Positions 19,601 to 28,168 of a stretch of DNA of 64,000 nt are shown in pieces (the stretch's first letter is position 1; the number at the start of each line of letters is the position of its first letter). The notes below the pieces were generated by a model, which searched no databases, was not told where the DNA came from, and was given only the letters and a program-made list of their open reading frames with translations. The stretch covers positions 1 through 64,000 of the forward strand of contig JAZOOF010000053.1 in NCBI GenBank assembly GCA_045654885.1, given 5' to 3'. A program made the position numbers and the translations under genes. Source of the stretch: HGM04593 sp045654885. Its GTDB lineage: Bacteria; Bacteroidota; Bacteroidia; Bacteroidales; Bacteroidaceae.

Positions 19601-20012
19601 TGCAGCAAATACACCTGTTGTATTGACAGCCGAGAACGGCACATACTACATTGGTGTAGGCGGTGAGGCCGAGGCTATCGAAGGCGAGAACCAGTTGCGT
19701 GGTGTACTCAAAAGCGCATCGGTAAGCGGTTCAAACATATACACACTCAACAATGGCGAGTTTACAAAGCGCACAAGCACTTCGGGCACAATTGCTGCAA
19801 ACACAGCATACTACACAGCCGACAATGCAGCCGCTTCACTCCCTGTAAAGAAGGGCGAGGCTACCGGCATTGAGAATGTGAAAGGTGAACCAACGGTCGA
19901 CGCAAGTCAAAGCGGAATTGTGAAAGGTATTTACGACCTCCAGGGCCGCAAGGTTACAAAGCCTGTCAAAGGCATTTACATCATTGACGGTAAAAAGGTA
20001 TTTGTAAAATAA
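16617..20012 (+). CDS. Large secreted sialidase, GH33, with N- and C-terminal binding modules
   Basis: 1131 residues. Signal peptide (cleaved near residue 20), two beta-rich modules (about 22-190 and 195-327), then the six-blade GH33 domain from about 335: the YRIPAI motif with R352 binding the sialate carboxylate, and Asp boxes at 392-399, 466-473 and 539-546 (SxDxGxTW type). A helical linker, a trefoil-like module (about 810-945) and a C-terminal region follow. The last 26 or so residues (YDLQGRKVTKPVKGIYIID...) are a short sorting tail like those used for surface export (type IX-like) in Bacteroidales. It should release terminal sialic acid from mucins outside the cell. Probably cotranscribed with the GH20 gene. 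Confidence 0.93.
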   Translation: MKRIFTLISCAVLSVAAMFAQVPFKATTIKNGEFAEGTTWYTMGIGEGAKLIKDNAGADHIALGVSTPKGNDDELWCFVGNDTDGYAVYNKQAGATKVLASKTTMSPLAGYGGTGGSTHPTMQDAANLPEGYVGRWDFATSNKIANVNGYFMRIHGTNYAVNDFGGIGKLAFWAEGADAGSTIVFTAAETSVEILASKGEFTASNANGTWHSKWESSELAGFSLSANANNMTTSGDYIAGYSGTSGSCSYTLTAPEGLVIKGYSFDFTNTNNDGSYTLTLAVEGNNYTSSATVQHLDVEVEEPARTVNFTQSGANKGITFSNFVVYMGLDIRTPEPAFDVFPTLTSGAIPYRIPAIATAKNGNIIAVADYRHSRADIGMATNGRIDLRARISKDNGETWGDIFDIIQGKGAAGINPANNDMYVGFGDPAIVADRESNRVLVISCSGNVSFPNGQRNNHQGIAHFYSEDCGETWSTPVDCAEHIYAQFDNTQHGPVRAMFVGSGKISQSQYIKVSEYYRIYCAVLVKNVNGTHVNFVLYSDNFGESWTVLGGGEVSPIPSGGDEPKAEELPDGSVIISSRTSGGRIYNIFSYTDSEKAEGSWGTAKYSNASNNGTIAVSNSTNGEIMFVPAKRTADDKKVYLALQSVPLGSGRANVGIYYKELETLEDFISPEAIAADWDGRHQSSYVAGAYSTMTLQHDNNIGFLYEEDTYGTSGGGYTIVYKNYSIEYITDSAYVFDADVDKTAIVAAGIDAKIAEFDTEAPVYVGSVDGKSLDAVAELIEAYKATPSYAAYEAINAAIANLPRLEVEAGKWYRIRNSERSNATLYLNPEASRVSAAASNVNNANQLFTFLPTGNDKEYYLYNGNYQYMLGPLGANETQPIVTTDNAAAGKWKIESTTTGLSSIVCQNKTGGNTGLHLAGDNVRLVPWTNNAEASLWYIEPVDEFALTINEYAAACMPFAMTLPEGVIAYTAGAPQTADGVEYVPLTECGTGVIAANTPVVLTAENGTYYIGVGGEAEAIEGENQLRGVLKSASVSGSNIYTLNNGEFTKRTSTSGTIAANTAYYTADNAAASLPVKKGEATGIENVKGEPTVDASQSGIVKGIYDLQGRKVTKPVKGIYIIDGKKVFVK

Positions 20013-20059
20013 TAGACAGAGTTCTTTTAGGACACTAATGCCCTTAAGGACTTCTGAAA

Positions 20060-20128
20060 AGAGATTCTTCGCTTCGCTCAGAATGACATTATTGACTTTG
20101 TCATCCTGAACGAACGTGAAGAATCTCT
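20060..20128. repeat. REP-like inverted repeat (TCATCCTGA family), copy 3, with T tract
   Basis: Left arm 20060-20088 (AGAGATTCTTCGCTTCGCTC...) and right arm 20099-20128 (TGTCATCCTGAACGAACGTG...) are imperfect inverted copies and match the arms at 6717-6793 and inside 7513-7679. A run of T follows at once, so the element probably also terminates the plus-strand sialidase transcript. Confidence 0.65.
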
Positions 20129-20189
20129 GTTTTTTTACAAGGACAAAATGCTTTAACTAAAATTATGTGATTTTTCATAAATTATCCAT

Positions 20190-20197
20190 TATATTTG
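20190..20197 (+). promoter_or_regulatory. Candidate -7 box before the esterase-sialidase fusion gene
   Basis: TATATTTG fits the TAnnTTTG consensus and lies 57 bases before the start codon, beyond the repeat/terminator. No good TTTG is seen at the -33 distance, so this is a partial match. Confidence 0.4.
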
Positions 20198-20254
20198 CAC
20201 ATATTGGGATATTGGGTTCAAGCGCAAACCATTAACTAATCATATTTTAAATTT

Positions 20255-23200
20255 ATGAAAAGATTACTTACATTACTCATTTGCGGTGTACTTTCGGTGG
20301 CAACCATGTTTGCCGACGAACCGTTCCGCAATCACAGGTACGACTCGTTCAAGGTTCTTGAAACCAGTGGTGAGAGCATTGTCTTCATTGGCAACAGTAT
20401 CACTGACATGCACTGCTGGCCCGAGGCCTTCAAGACCTCAACCGGCGAATATCTGCCAATTGTGAACCGTGGAAACTCCGGTACATACTCTACAGAGCAG
20501 AGCAACAACCTTGAGTCATACATCAATGGCAAGCCCAAGAAGGTGTTCATGATGATTGGTACAAACGACATTGCAACATCGGGCGGACTCAACTTCAGCG
20601 GTGAGCAGGTGCTTGCATACGTCAAGAGCATCGTGGAACGCATCCATGCACGCTCACCACAGACAAAGATTTATCTTTACAGCATTCTCAACAACAGAAC
20701 TTCAAACCGTGTGGAGGCTACATGGCTGCACACAAATGAGATTGTGAAGGAGTATGTTGAGACAATGAATGTAGATTGGCTCACATACATTGACCTCTAT
20801 GACAAACTCACCGGCATTGCCCAGGGCGGCGTGTGGAGTTATGACTACCTGCACCTCACAGCTGCTGCCTATCAGGTATGGTGCGAGACCATCTGCCAGT
20901 ACCTTGCCGAGGGTGAAGATTACACAGTCTCAACAGTCTATCCAAGCAACACATCATCATTGCAGCAGAACGGTGGCCTTGGCAGCGCACATGGTATGCG
21001 CGCCACATACTTCAGCATGTTGCCAATAAGCAACGAGGATGTATTGGTATTCGGTGACGAGTTCATCAAGAACGGCGAGTGGCAGGAGTTGCTCGGCAAC
21101 CGCAATGTAAAGAACCGCGGTACAGGCTGGGGCTATGGCGGCGACATCGCCACAACAAGCAAGATTGTTGATGCCACATACGCAAACACCGGCGTGGAGA
21201 AGAAGGATGCAAAGGCTATCTTCATCTACACAGGTACAGGCGACTGCAATGGTAGCACAGATATTGCTACTGTAAAGAACAGCTACAAGGCCCTTGTTGA
21301 CAAGGTTGCACAGAAGTCGCCTACATCGAAGATTTACCTGATGGCTCTTGCACCTACAAACAACGCGACAACAAATACATCACGTATTGCGGCGTTGAAC
21401 AGCTACATGCAGAGCCTTGCGACAGGCAACATCCGCTATGTCGATACATACACCCCACTACTCAACGGCAACGTTGCAAATACAAAGTATTTCTACCCAA
21501 GCAACTACCTTGGCGGTTTGGGATATGCAGTAATGGCAAATGCTATGACGGATGCTTTGAAGGCCGATTTCCCTGCAGACACATACGCAGCCACAAGCGA
21601 GGCAGACGCCGAGGTGCGCTACGCACAGGCGACACTGCGCAACACACTTTCACAGGTAATTGCACGCGGCCTTATAATGGAGCGCGGCGAGGCAATGGGA
21701 CAGTATGACCCTGAGAAGATGGCTGCTTTTGACGCAGAGCTTGAGAATGCATACGCATTGCTCGCTAAGGAGAGCATCACCGAGGCCGAGGTTCAGGCGA
21801 TGGGCAACAGACTCAACGAGGTTCTCAAAGAGGCTCTCGCCATGCCAAAGGCAAGTACAGCAACCGAGGAATATTGGTATCAGTTCACATCGTTGCGTAG
21901 CAGCAACCTCTACATAAGTGCCGAGGGCGAGGCTACAGGTGTTGTAGGCAAGGACAACACTGCCGCATCGGCTGTTTCAATGTGGAAGTTCGTTGACCGT
22001 GGCGACAACACATTCGATATCATAAACCGCCAGTATGGTTCATATCTGAACCCGGTTGCAAACTACAACACACAGATTACAACAACAAAGAGCAAGCCGG
22101 CAAGCGGTTGGACAGTTAGCTATGCCGACACACCTGCATACTACATCATTTCATCGGGCGAGGTTCAGCTTAACCAGACAGGCAGTGGACAGAGTTTCAA
22201 GCTCTACAACTGGAGTGCAAGCGACAAGCTGGGCAGTGACCGTGGTGACACCGGTTGTCAGCTTTCAATTATTGAGGCAGGCGAAATAGCAGAATTGCCC
22301 GATGCTACCGACGGCATTGTATATACCGTAGACAAAGCCAACGGTAACCTTTACCACAAGGACGGTGCAGCCAACCAGAATTGGAACTGTTGTTGGAAGA
22401 GCAACACCACTCCACAATTGCAGTTCGGTTGCGGCACAATCAACAACATGAACTGGAGCGGCAACAATGTACAGTTGATGACAGGTACAGCAGGCAGTGC
22501 AAACTATTCAATAACAGCTCCGGCAGGCTATGTAATAACCGAGTACAGCTTCACATTTGCCAACAACGGACACAACACCGCGCTCGACCTTACAATGGAC
22601 AACGGAGCTTCATATACCACATCGACAACAGCACAGACCATCAGCGCAAAGAACCAGAACGCAGGTTCTGTTTCGTTCCGCCTCGCGGGCAACAACGGCA
22701 ACGGTGTTGTACTTACAAACTTTACCGTAAAGATTAAGGAGGACAGGATTGAAGCACCCAAAATCAGCACCGAGGGCAACGAGCACTGGTACTACATCAC
22801 AAGTGCTTCAACACAGGCATACTGTGGCGGTAAGGTTATATATATCGACAGCGACATGGGCAAGCTGCGTTTCGGCGACAAGATATTCAGCGCAGACCGT
22901 ATATGGAGCCTTTGGGAGAAGGACGGCAAGATTGCCATCAAGAACTACAGAGGCGAATACTTTGGCACAGCAGGTGCCGGCACAGGTAACGCAACCGCAT
23001 TCGGTGTTGTAAACGAGCCTAACTATATATACAGCATCACCAGTGCCTATGATTTCTTCATAATCAAGGACAATGCCGTTGAGCTCCATGCACAGAACGA
23101 CAACTCTGTGATTGTACGTTGGGGTTCGGCAGCCGGCAACGCTTCGCTGTGGAAATTCGACGAGGTTGACACAAGCAATGCCATGGCTGAGTTTGCATCG

Positions 23201-24919
23201 TCAAGAGTTGTACAGGGCAAGGTGAGCACCGGTATCGGTAACACAAACCAGCCAATCGTGCGCTCTACTTTACGCATAGGCGGACTCGATGGCAGCGTTG
23301 AGTTCCAGGGTGTTAAAGGTTCATTCGTTGGAACGGACAAGAACGACATTACAAACATCAAGGCATATTTTGCAACAAACTCACGCGAACTGTTCGTTGA
23401 CCCGGACAAAAAGATGACATGGCGCGAGGAGAACGGTGAGCAGTTCGGCCAGACCGTAACACTTGCAGCCGACGGTACATTCACCATCACAGGCAACAAG
23501 AGCCTGGCACCCGGTGACAACTACCTGTGGATTACATATGACATTGCCGAGACTGCAAAGGAGGGCAACACCGTAGATGCTGTTATCACTGCATATACCA
23601 TAGACGGCAAGGAGGTTGCCGAGAACAACGGCAACCCTGCACACGGCGTGACAATATTCCTTTCAGAGGGTGCTGTGCTCATGCCAATGGACAAGGGTTC
23701 ACTCTACTACCGCATTCCGTCAATTACTGTAACAAAGGACGGTAAACGCCTTGTGACACTTACCGATGACCGCAAACACCACAACAGCGACCTCCCAAGC
23801 CACTGTTATCTTGTGGCACAATATTCCGAGGATAACGGCCGCACATGGAGCGACCCTGTTACCGTTGCAGGAACAGCAGAGACCGGCGGCAACTATGGCC
23901 ACGGCGATGCATCAATCGTAACCAACCGTGACAACGGCGAGATTGTGGGTATTATGACAAGTGCCGGAACATACGGCCACGGTTTCTTTGCAGGAACAGC
24001 AGCCCAGCCTCCACGTTGGAAGACAATCACCAGCCGCGACGGTGGTTTGACATGGGAGACACCTGTTGACCACACAGATGACCTGTTTGGAGCAAACTGC
24101 TCTAACCCAAAGACAAAGACATGGAAGAGCGGATTCTCAGGTTCCGGCGCAGCATTGCAGAAGCGCGACGGTACACTCGTTTCAAGCTTCGTCAACCGCC
24201 AGGCCGACAACAGTCAGCACTTCTACTTCTTCATGAGCAAGGACGGCGGACAGAACTGGTATGTGAGCGGTACAAGCGGCACAAGCGGCGCCGACGAGCC
24301 CAAGACACTTGAACGCAACAACGGCGACCTCGCCATCAGCGTACGCTCAAGCGGATACAACTACTACAACTACACATCAAACGACGGCGAAACATGGCAC
24401 TTGCCTTCACAGACACGTTTCACCAGCGGTATCTCGGGCAACGCATGCGACGGCGAATACATGGTATGGTGCTCAACAGTTGAGGGTAACCCATGGAACA
24501 TCGCGTTCCAGACATTGCCAAACAGCAGTAGCCGCCAGAATGTAAGTATCGCACTATCTACCGACGAGGGCGCGACATTCGGCACACCAAAGACCATCTG
24601 CCCAATAGGTTCGGCCTACAGCGCAGCTGTCGTGCTCCCCGACGGAACACTCGGTGTATATTATGAGGAGAACGGTGTGTTCGGTGGCTTTACAATGCGT
24701 TTCGTGCGTTTCTCACTCGATTGGGCAAGCAACGGAACATACAAGTTCACCGACGATGCACCATTCTACCCCATCAAGTCGACCAACCCAAGCGCAATAG
24801 AGGAGGTGAAAGGTGAAAACGGAAATGTGAAAACCATTTACGATTTACAGGGCAGGAAAGTTGAGAAACCAAATAAAGGTCTGTACATAATTGATGGAAA
24901 GAAGGTTTTCATAAAGTAA
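20255..24919 (+). CDS. Secreted multidomain fusion: SGNH esterase, degenerate SGNH domain, binding modules, GH33 sialidase
   Basis: 1554 residues. After the signal peptide comes an intact SGNH hydrolase domain (about 22-220) with FIGNSIT (S48), NRGNSG (G73), GTND (N104) and DYLH (D197, H200), as in sialate O-acetylesterases. A second SGNH-shaped domain follows (about 245-440) in which the catalytic positions are lost: FGDEF instead of GNS/GDS, TGTGD instead of GTND, and NYLG instead of DYLH. Then a helical linker, trefoil-like and beta-sandwich modules, a BNR_assoc_N-type domain, and the GH33 sialidase (YRIPSI, SEDNGRTW, SRDGGLTW). It ends in the same sorting tail as the upstream sialidase. 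Likely action: remove O-acetyl groups and then the sialic acid itself. Confidence 0.9.
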   Translation: MKRLLTLLICGVLSVATMFADEPFRNHRYDSFKVLETSGESIVFIGNSITDMHCWPEAFKTSTGEYLPIVNRGNSGTYSTEQSNNLESYINGKPKKVFMMIGTNDIATSGGLNFSGEQVLAYVKSIVERIHARSPQTKIYLYSILNNRTSNRVEATWLHTNEIVKEYVETMNVDWLTYIDLYDKLTGIAQGGVWSYDYLHLTAAAYQVWCETICQYLAEGEDYTVSTVYPSNTSSLQQNGGLGSAHGMRATYFSMLPISNEDVLVFGDEFIKNGEWQELLGNRNVKNRGTGWGYGGDIATTSKIVDATYANTGVEKKDAKAIFIYTGTGDCNGSTDIATVKNSYKALVDKVAQKSPTSKIYLMALAPTNNATTNTSRIAALNSYMQSLATGNIRYVDTYTPLLNGNVANTKYFYPSNYLGGLGYAVMANAMTDALKADFPADTYAATSEADAEVRYAQATLRNTLSQVIARGLIMERGEAMGQYDPEKMAAFDAELENAYALLAKESITEAEVQAMGNRLNEVLKEALAMPKASTATEEYWYQFTSLRSSNLYISAEGEATGVVGKDNTAASAVSMWKFVDRGDNTFDIINRQYGSYLNPVANYNTQITTTKSKPASGWTVSYADTPAYYIISSGEVQLNQTGSGQSFKLYNWSASDKLGSDRGDTGCQLSIIEAGEIAELPDATDGIVYTVDKANGNLYHKDGAANQNWNCCWKSNTTPQLQFGCGTINNMNWSGNNVQLMTGTAGSANYSITAPAGYVITEYSFTFANNGHNTALDLTMDNGASYTTSTTAQTISAKNQNAGSVSFRLAGNNGNGVVLTNFTVKIKEDRIEAPKISTEGNEHWYYITSASTQAYCGGKVIYIDSDMGKLRFGDKIFSADRIWSLWEKDGKIAIKNYRGEYFGTAGAGTGNATAFGVVNEPNYIYSITSAYDFFIIKDNAVELHAQNDNSVIVRWGSAAGNASLWKFDEVDTSNAMAEFASSRVVQGKVSTGIGNTNQPIVRSTLRIGGLDGSVEFQGVKGSFVGTDKNDITNIKAYFATNSRELFVDPDKKMTWREENGEQFGQTVTLAADGTFTITGNKSLAPGDNYLWITYDIAETAKEGNTVDAVITAYTIDGKEVAENNGNPAHGVTIFLSEGAVLMPMDKGSLYYRIPSITVTKDGKRLVTLTDDRKHHNSDLPSHCYLVAQYSEDNGRTWSDPVTVAGTAETGGNYGHGDASIVTNRDNGEIVGIMTSAGTYGHGFFAGTAAQPPRWKTITSRDGGLTWETPVDHTDDLFGANCSNPKTKTWKSGFSGSGAALQKRDGTLVSSFVNRQADNSQHFYFFMSKDGGQNWYVSGTSGTSGADEPKTLERNNGDLAISVRSSGYNYYNYTSNDGETWHLPSQTRFTSGISGNACDGEYMVWCSTVEGNPWNIAFQTLPNSSSRQNVSIALSTDEGATFGTPKTICPIGSAYSAAVVLPDGTLGVYYEENGVFGGFTMRFVRFSLDWASNGTYKFTDDAPFYPIKSTNPSAIEEVKGENGNVKTIYDLQGRKVEKPNKGLYIIDGKKVFIK

Positions 24920-24925
24920 AGATAT

Positions 24926-24960
24926 GACAGATGAGCACTTTGACCGGTGCTCATCCTGTC
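24926..24960 (+). terminator. Hairpin after the esterase-sialidase gene
   Basis: GACAGATGAGCAC at 24926-24938 pairs with GTGCTCAT-C-CTGTC at 24947-24960 with one bulged base, directly after the stop codon. There is no strong T run, so attenuation before the next gene is as likely as full termination. Confidence 0.5.
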
Positions 24961-25001
24961 TTCACTGATAGATAAAATAATAACGACTAAAAAGAAACTA
25001 C

Positions 25002-26339
25002 ATGAAAAAGAGATTCAATCTACTGGCCATCATCATGTTTATGATGGCTATCATTTCCACGGCATGTAACCCGGACGAGGGGCATGAATTTCCGGGCAAC
25101 GAACCGGCAACCGACTCCTACGAAGTGAAAAGCGACACACAGCTCCCCATGAGTCTTTTCCTCCTTGGCATTCCCGAGGAGTATGCGGCTTTCAAGGCGC
25201 CTTTGACAAGCGCCATAGCCTTGCGTGAGAATGCCCTGAAGCAGGAGCTGGGCAAAACCGACATTGCGTTGGGATTCCGCAAGACAACATATCTTTACCC
25301 CAGCACTGACGTAAAGGGCAACCCCATCACCCTCTCGGCAGCAGCTTTCTGGTTAGGATACTTCGATGGTGGAGTATGGAACGACCTGAAACCCGACAAC
25401 ATATGCCTGATGGAACACTATACCATCACAAGTGACGCCGAGGCTCCAAGCAACAGTTTTGCTCTTGAGATGTTCATAACAGGCAACACCCTTACCATCA
25501 TGCCCGATTACATAGGCTACGGCATAACCAAGGAACTGCCACACCCCTACCTCAATCACGAGGTCTGTGCAATAAACTCATTGGATGCCCTGACTGCCGG
25601 ATATGACCTGTTCAATGACAAAGGCAAGTGCGGCATGTCACAGGGATGGAAACTCTACCTTGCCGGTGCATCACAGGGTGCCGGCAATGCCATTGCCGTG
25701 CACAAGTATCTGGATACAAACCTTGAGCTTGCCACAAAGTGGAACTTTGCATCAACAAACTGCTCATCAGGTCCATATAGCCCGGTGGTAACCATAGACA
25801 AATACCTTGCTGACGGCAAAGTGGTATATCCGGTTGTGTTTCCAATAGTCATGAAGACAATGTTCGACTCATACCCGGACATAATGGACGGGTTCACCGA
25901 AGAGATGGCCTACTCACAGAACTACCTCGCTGTCAAAGATGAAATTGAAAGAATGATTGCAAGCAAGGAATACAACACTGCGGCCATCAACCAGGTGTTC
26001 ATAGACAAGGTAAGAAAAACAATAGATGCAAACCTTGCTGACAACGAGATATACCTCACAGACATCCTGAGCCCCGAAATGCTTGACAAAGAGTCCGCCA
26101 TCTGCAAAGCGCTCTATCAATGCCTCGAAAAGAATGACCTTACAAAAGGATGGGTTCCCATTCATCCAATGAAACTCCACTACTCACCGCTGGACATGGT
26201 TGTTCCACATGAGAACAGCCTTGCCATGCTTGAAGCATTTGGAGAGAGCGCCGTGACTTTGGAGCAGTCGTCTATCCCTGCCGACCACACTACAACATGC
26301 AGCCTGTGGATGGTTGAGCTGTTCAGCAAAGGCTTCTGA
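25002..26339 (+). CDS. Alpha/beta-hydrolase lipoprotein (lipase/esterase-like)
   Basis: 445 residues. The signal peptide ends in a lipobox (ISTAC, C22), so the protein is lipid-anchored in the envelope. The core carries IMPDYIGYG (about 166-174), a pattern seen in secreted lipases and related alpha/beta hydrolases, and the nucleophile elbow GASQG with S224. A C-terminal DHTTTC stretch could supply the His. The true substrate is unknown; an ester on a host glycan or lipid is possible, given that it is the last gene behind the sialidases (82 bases downstream) and is closed by a strong terminator. Confidence 0.75.
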   Translation: MKKRFNLLAIIMFMMAIISTACNPDEGHEFPGNEPATDSYEVKSDTQLPMSLFLLGIPEEYAAFKAPLTSAIALRENALKQELGKTDIALGFRKTTYLYPSTDVKGNPITLSAAAFWLGYFDGGVWNDLKPDNICLMEHYTITSDAEAPSNSFALEMFITGNTLTIMPDYIGYGITKELPHPYLNHEVCAINSLDALTAGYDLFNDKGKCGMSQGWKLYLAGASQGAGNAIAVHKYLDTNLELATKWNFASTNCSSGPYSPVVTIDKYLADGKVVYPVVFPIVMKTMFDSYPDIMDGFTEEMAYSQNYLAVKDEIERMIASKEYNTAAINQVFIDKVRKTIDANLADNEIYLTDILSPEMLDKESAICKALYQCLEKNDLTKGWVPIHPMKLHYSPLDMVVPHENSLAMLEAFGESAVTLEQSSIPADHTTTCSLWMVELFSKGF

Positions 26340-26359
26340 CAATAACAACAAACAAAAAC

Positions 26360-26391
26360 AGACGTGAGCGCCCACATAGGCGCTCACGTCT
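26360..26391 (+). terminator. Terminator of the sialidase/lipase gene group
   Basis: A perfect 12-bp stem (GACGTGAGCGCC at 26361-26372 with 26379-26390) and a 6-base loop, followed by TTGATTT, 20 bases beyond the stop codon. Confidence 0.8.
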
Positions 26392-26728
26392 TGATTTAAA
26401 ACAAGGTTGCACATCCCGAGGGAGGCTTGCTATAGGCAATAGATATCCTGTGGTGTAATCAATTATATTACTAAACCATCTATCAACAAATTAAGGAGAG
26501 GATGCGTCCACCCTCTCCTTTCTCCATCTTCTAACCACTGCGTGTAGTTTTTGCCGTCTTCCGACAATGCAGCCAACTTACGATACTAAAAAAGATTTGG
26601 CAAAGAACAGTGAGTACTGCCGTTCACGACCGGAAAGTACTATATTCCTTGTGGCTACGATTCCATCTACGCTTCGTGACAGCGCGGGACCAAAGTTTTA
26701 CAAATATCCATACTCAAGAGAACCGGTA
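26392..26728. other. Intergenic region downstream of rtcB
   Basis: About 340 bases between two converging units. A 9-bp hairpin (AAGGAGAGG at 26493-26501 with 26512-26520) is the only structure. On the minus strand, 26465-26587 stays open for about 40 codons (KLAALSEDGKNYTQWLE region) without a start codon, which may be a decayed gene fragment or chance. No RNA gene recognised. Confidence 0.4.
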
Positions 26729-27955
26729 TCAATCCTGCTCCTCGTCGGTTGCAAGCTCGTCGCTACGGCTCTTCATGTTGATGACAGGCTTCACAAAATA
26801 GAGCACATCAACAGTATCTTTAATAGCCTCAAGAATCTCCTTAGGATCCTTGTATGCCATAGGGCTCTCGTCGATGGTATCTGTCTGCACCGAAGTGGAA
26901 TAGATTCCCTCCATCGATGCACGATACTCCTCAATGTCAATAAGCTCTTTAGCCATTGATCGTGACACCAGTCGTCCAGCACCATGTGGAGCCGAGCAAT
27001 TCCATTCAGGGTTAGACTTGCCGCTACAGATAATCAATCCGTCACGCATATTGAATGGAATGACAAGTTTCTCACCCTCAATTGAAGCTACAGCACCCTT
27101 GCGCATCATGCGGCTCTTGAAATCGATATAATTGTGGGTTGTCACAATCTGCTCCTTGACATCCACACCATTACATATTCTTTTGAAAATATCAATAATC
27201 AGACGATGGATAATGATGTGATTGAACTCGGCATATGCCTGCGCAATAACCATGTCGGTAACGTATCCTTTCATCAGTTCTCCGGCAAGGTAACCAACTG
27301 AAGGATGATTGAAGGTTGGATTATGCGCCACCTTATGCCAGTATTTCCACACTTTCTGTCCAAAGTTACGGCTTCCGCAATGTACCGTTATCGCATAGTT
27401 GCCATCGGGGGTGGTACCAATCTCAACAAAGTGGTTTCCGCTACCCACTGTACCTATCTGACAGAAGAATGTCTTTGCATTCATCTCCACGCGGGCAAGA
27501 AGTTTGTCTACACCTCGTTCTGAAACGTCAGCAAGCTCCACATAGTCGGGCCATGCAATTCTCGCCTCGTTCAAACGCTTCTTGAGGAACGAATAGAACT
27601 CCGAACTCTTGAAGACAACATGCTCCTGCTGTGTCATGCCGAACTTTACCTGTTGGCGTATCTGGGATTCAAGCTCGGCAAAATTGCCTGCATTCACAGG
27701 TGTGGATGTAATTGTTGTACTGACAGTACATCCTATGTCACCGCCAATGTGGTCCGGGTTTACACAATCCCTGAATGGCGCTGTAAAACCTACCACAATG
27801 TCCTTGCCGGCATGCACATCGGGCATTATTCTTATCTTGCTGCCCTCGAACATGCGATGATTGACAAAACCGTATATGATGCTGCGCGCATCACTCTCCA
27901 ATGTATCTGAATATATGACGCAATCCTTGCAATAGCGTCCTTTTATCTGTTCCAT
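26729..27955 (-). CDS. rtcB: RtcB family RNA-splicing ligase
   Basis: 408 residues, cytoplasmic. RtcB joins RNA 2',3'-cyclic phosphate or 3'-phosphate ends to 5'-OH ends using GTP and manganese. Metal-binding motifs are present (DVHAGKD near 46, HIGGDIGC near 70, SGNHF near 155, HCGSRNFG near 185) and the guanylated His is in APHGAGRLVSRS near 325. It is a divergent member, close to the usual length. It lies downstream of, and on the same strand as, the AT-rich sigma-led island, with a 213-base gap and its own possible promoter; whether it belongs to the island is open. No RtcA or RtcR gene is seen. Confidence 0.92.
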   Translation of the reverse strand: MEQIKGRYCKDCVIYSDTLESDARSIIYGFVNHRMFEGSKIRIMPDVHAGKDIVVGFTAPFRDCVNPDHIGGDIGCTVSTTITSTPVNAGNFAELESQIRQQVKFGMTQQEHVVFKSSEFYSFLKKRLNEARIAWPDYVELADVSERGVDKLLARVEMNAKTFFCQIGTVGSGNHFVEIGTTPDGNYAITVHCGSRNFGQKVWKYWHKVAHNPTFNHPSVGYLAGELMKGYVTDMVIAQAYAEFNHIIIHRLIIDIFKRICNGVDVKEQIVTTHNYIDFKSRMMRKGAVASIEGEKLVIPFNMRDGLIICSGKSNPEWNCSAPHGAGRLVSRSMAKELIDIEEYRASMEGIYSTSVQTDTIDESPMAYKDPKEILEAIKDTVDVLYFVKPVINMKSRSDELATDEEQD

Positions 27956-28108
27956 AATAGATTATAGTTTACGTGTGTTAAAATTAAATCATTTACCTCT
28001 TCCCAAGCAGTGCCAACCCCTTGGGCCACACTGCACTTACATTCTATTACATGGCATTATCTGTTATTTGTTAGTGTTGTTTATTAATACTCGAACATAA
28101 AGAGCGTG

Positions 28109-28116
28109 CAAATATA
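28109..28116 (-). promoter_or_regulatory. Candidate -7 box of rtcB
   Basis: TATATTTG on the minus strand, 153 bases before the rtcB start, fits TAnnTTTG. No convincing TTTG at the -33 position. It would give a long leader. Confidence 0.35.
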
Positions 28117-28168
28117 CAAAATCTATCACGCTATTAATATTTACTGCAACGATTGAACTTTGAAAGTC

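Noticed and set aside
26567..26959. 130-codon plus-strand frame at the end of rtcB
   Set aside because: Mostly antisense to the conserved end of rtcB; no family features.
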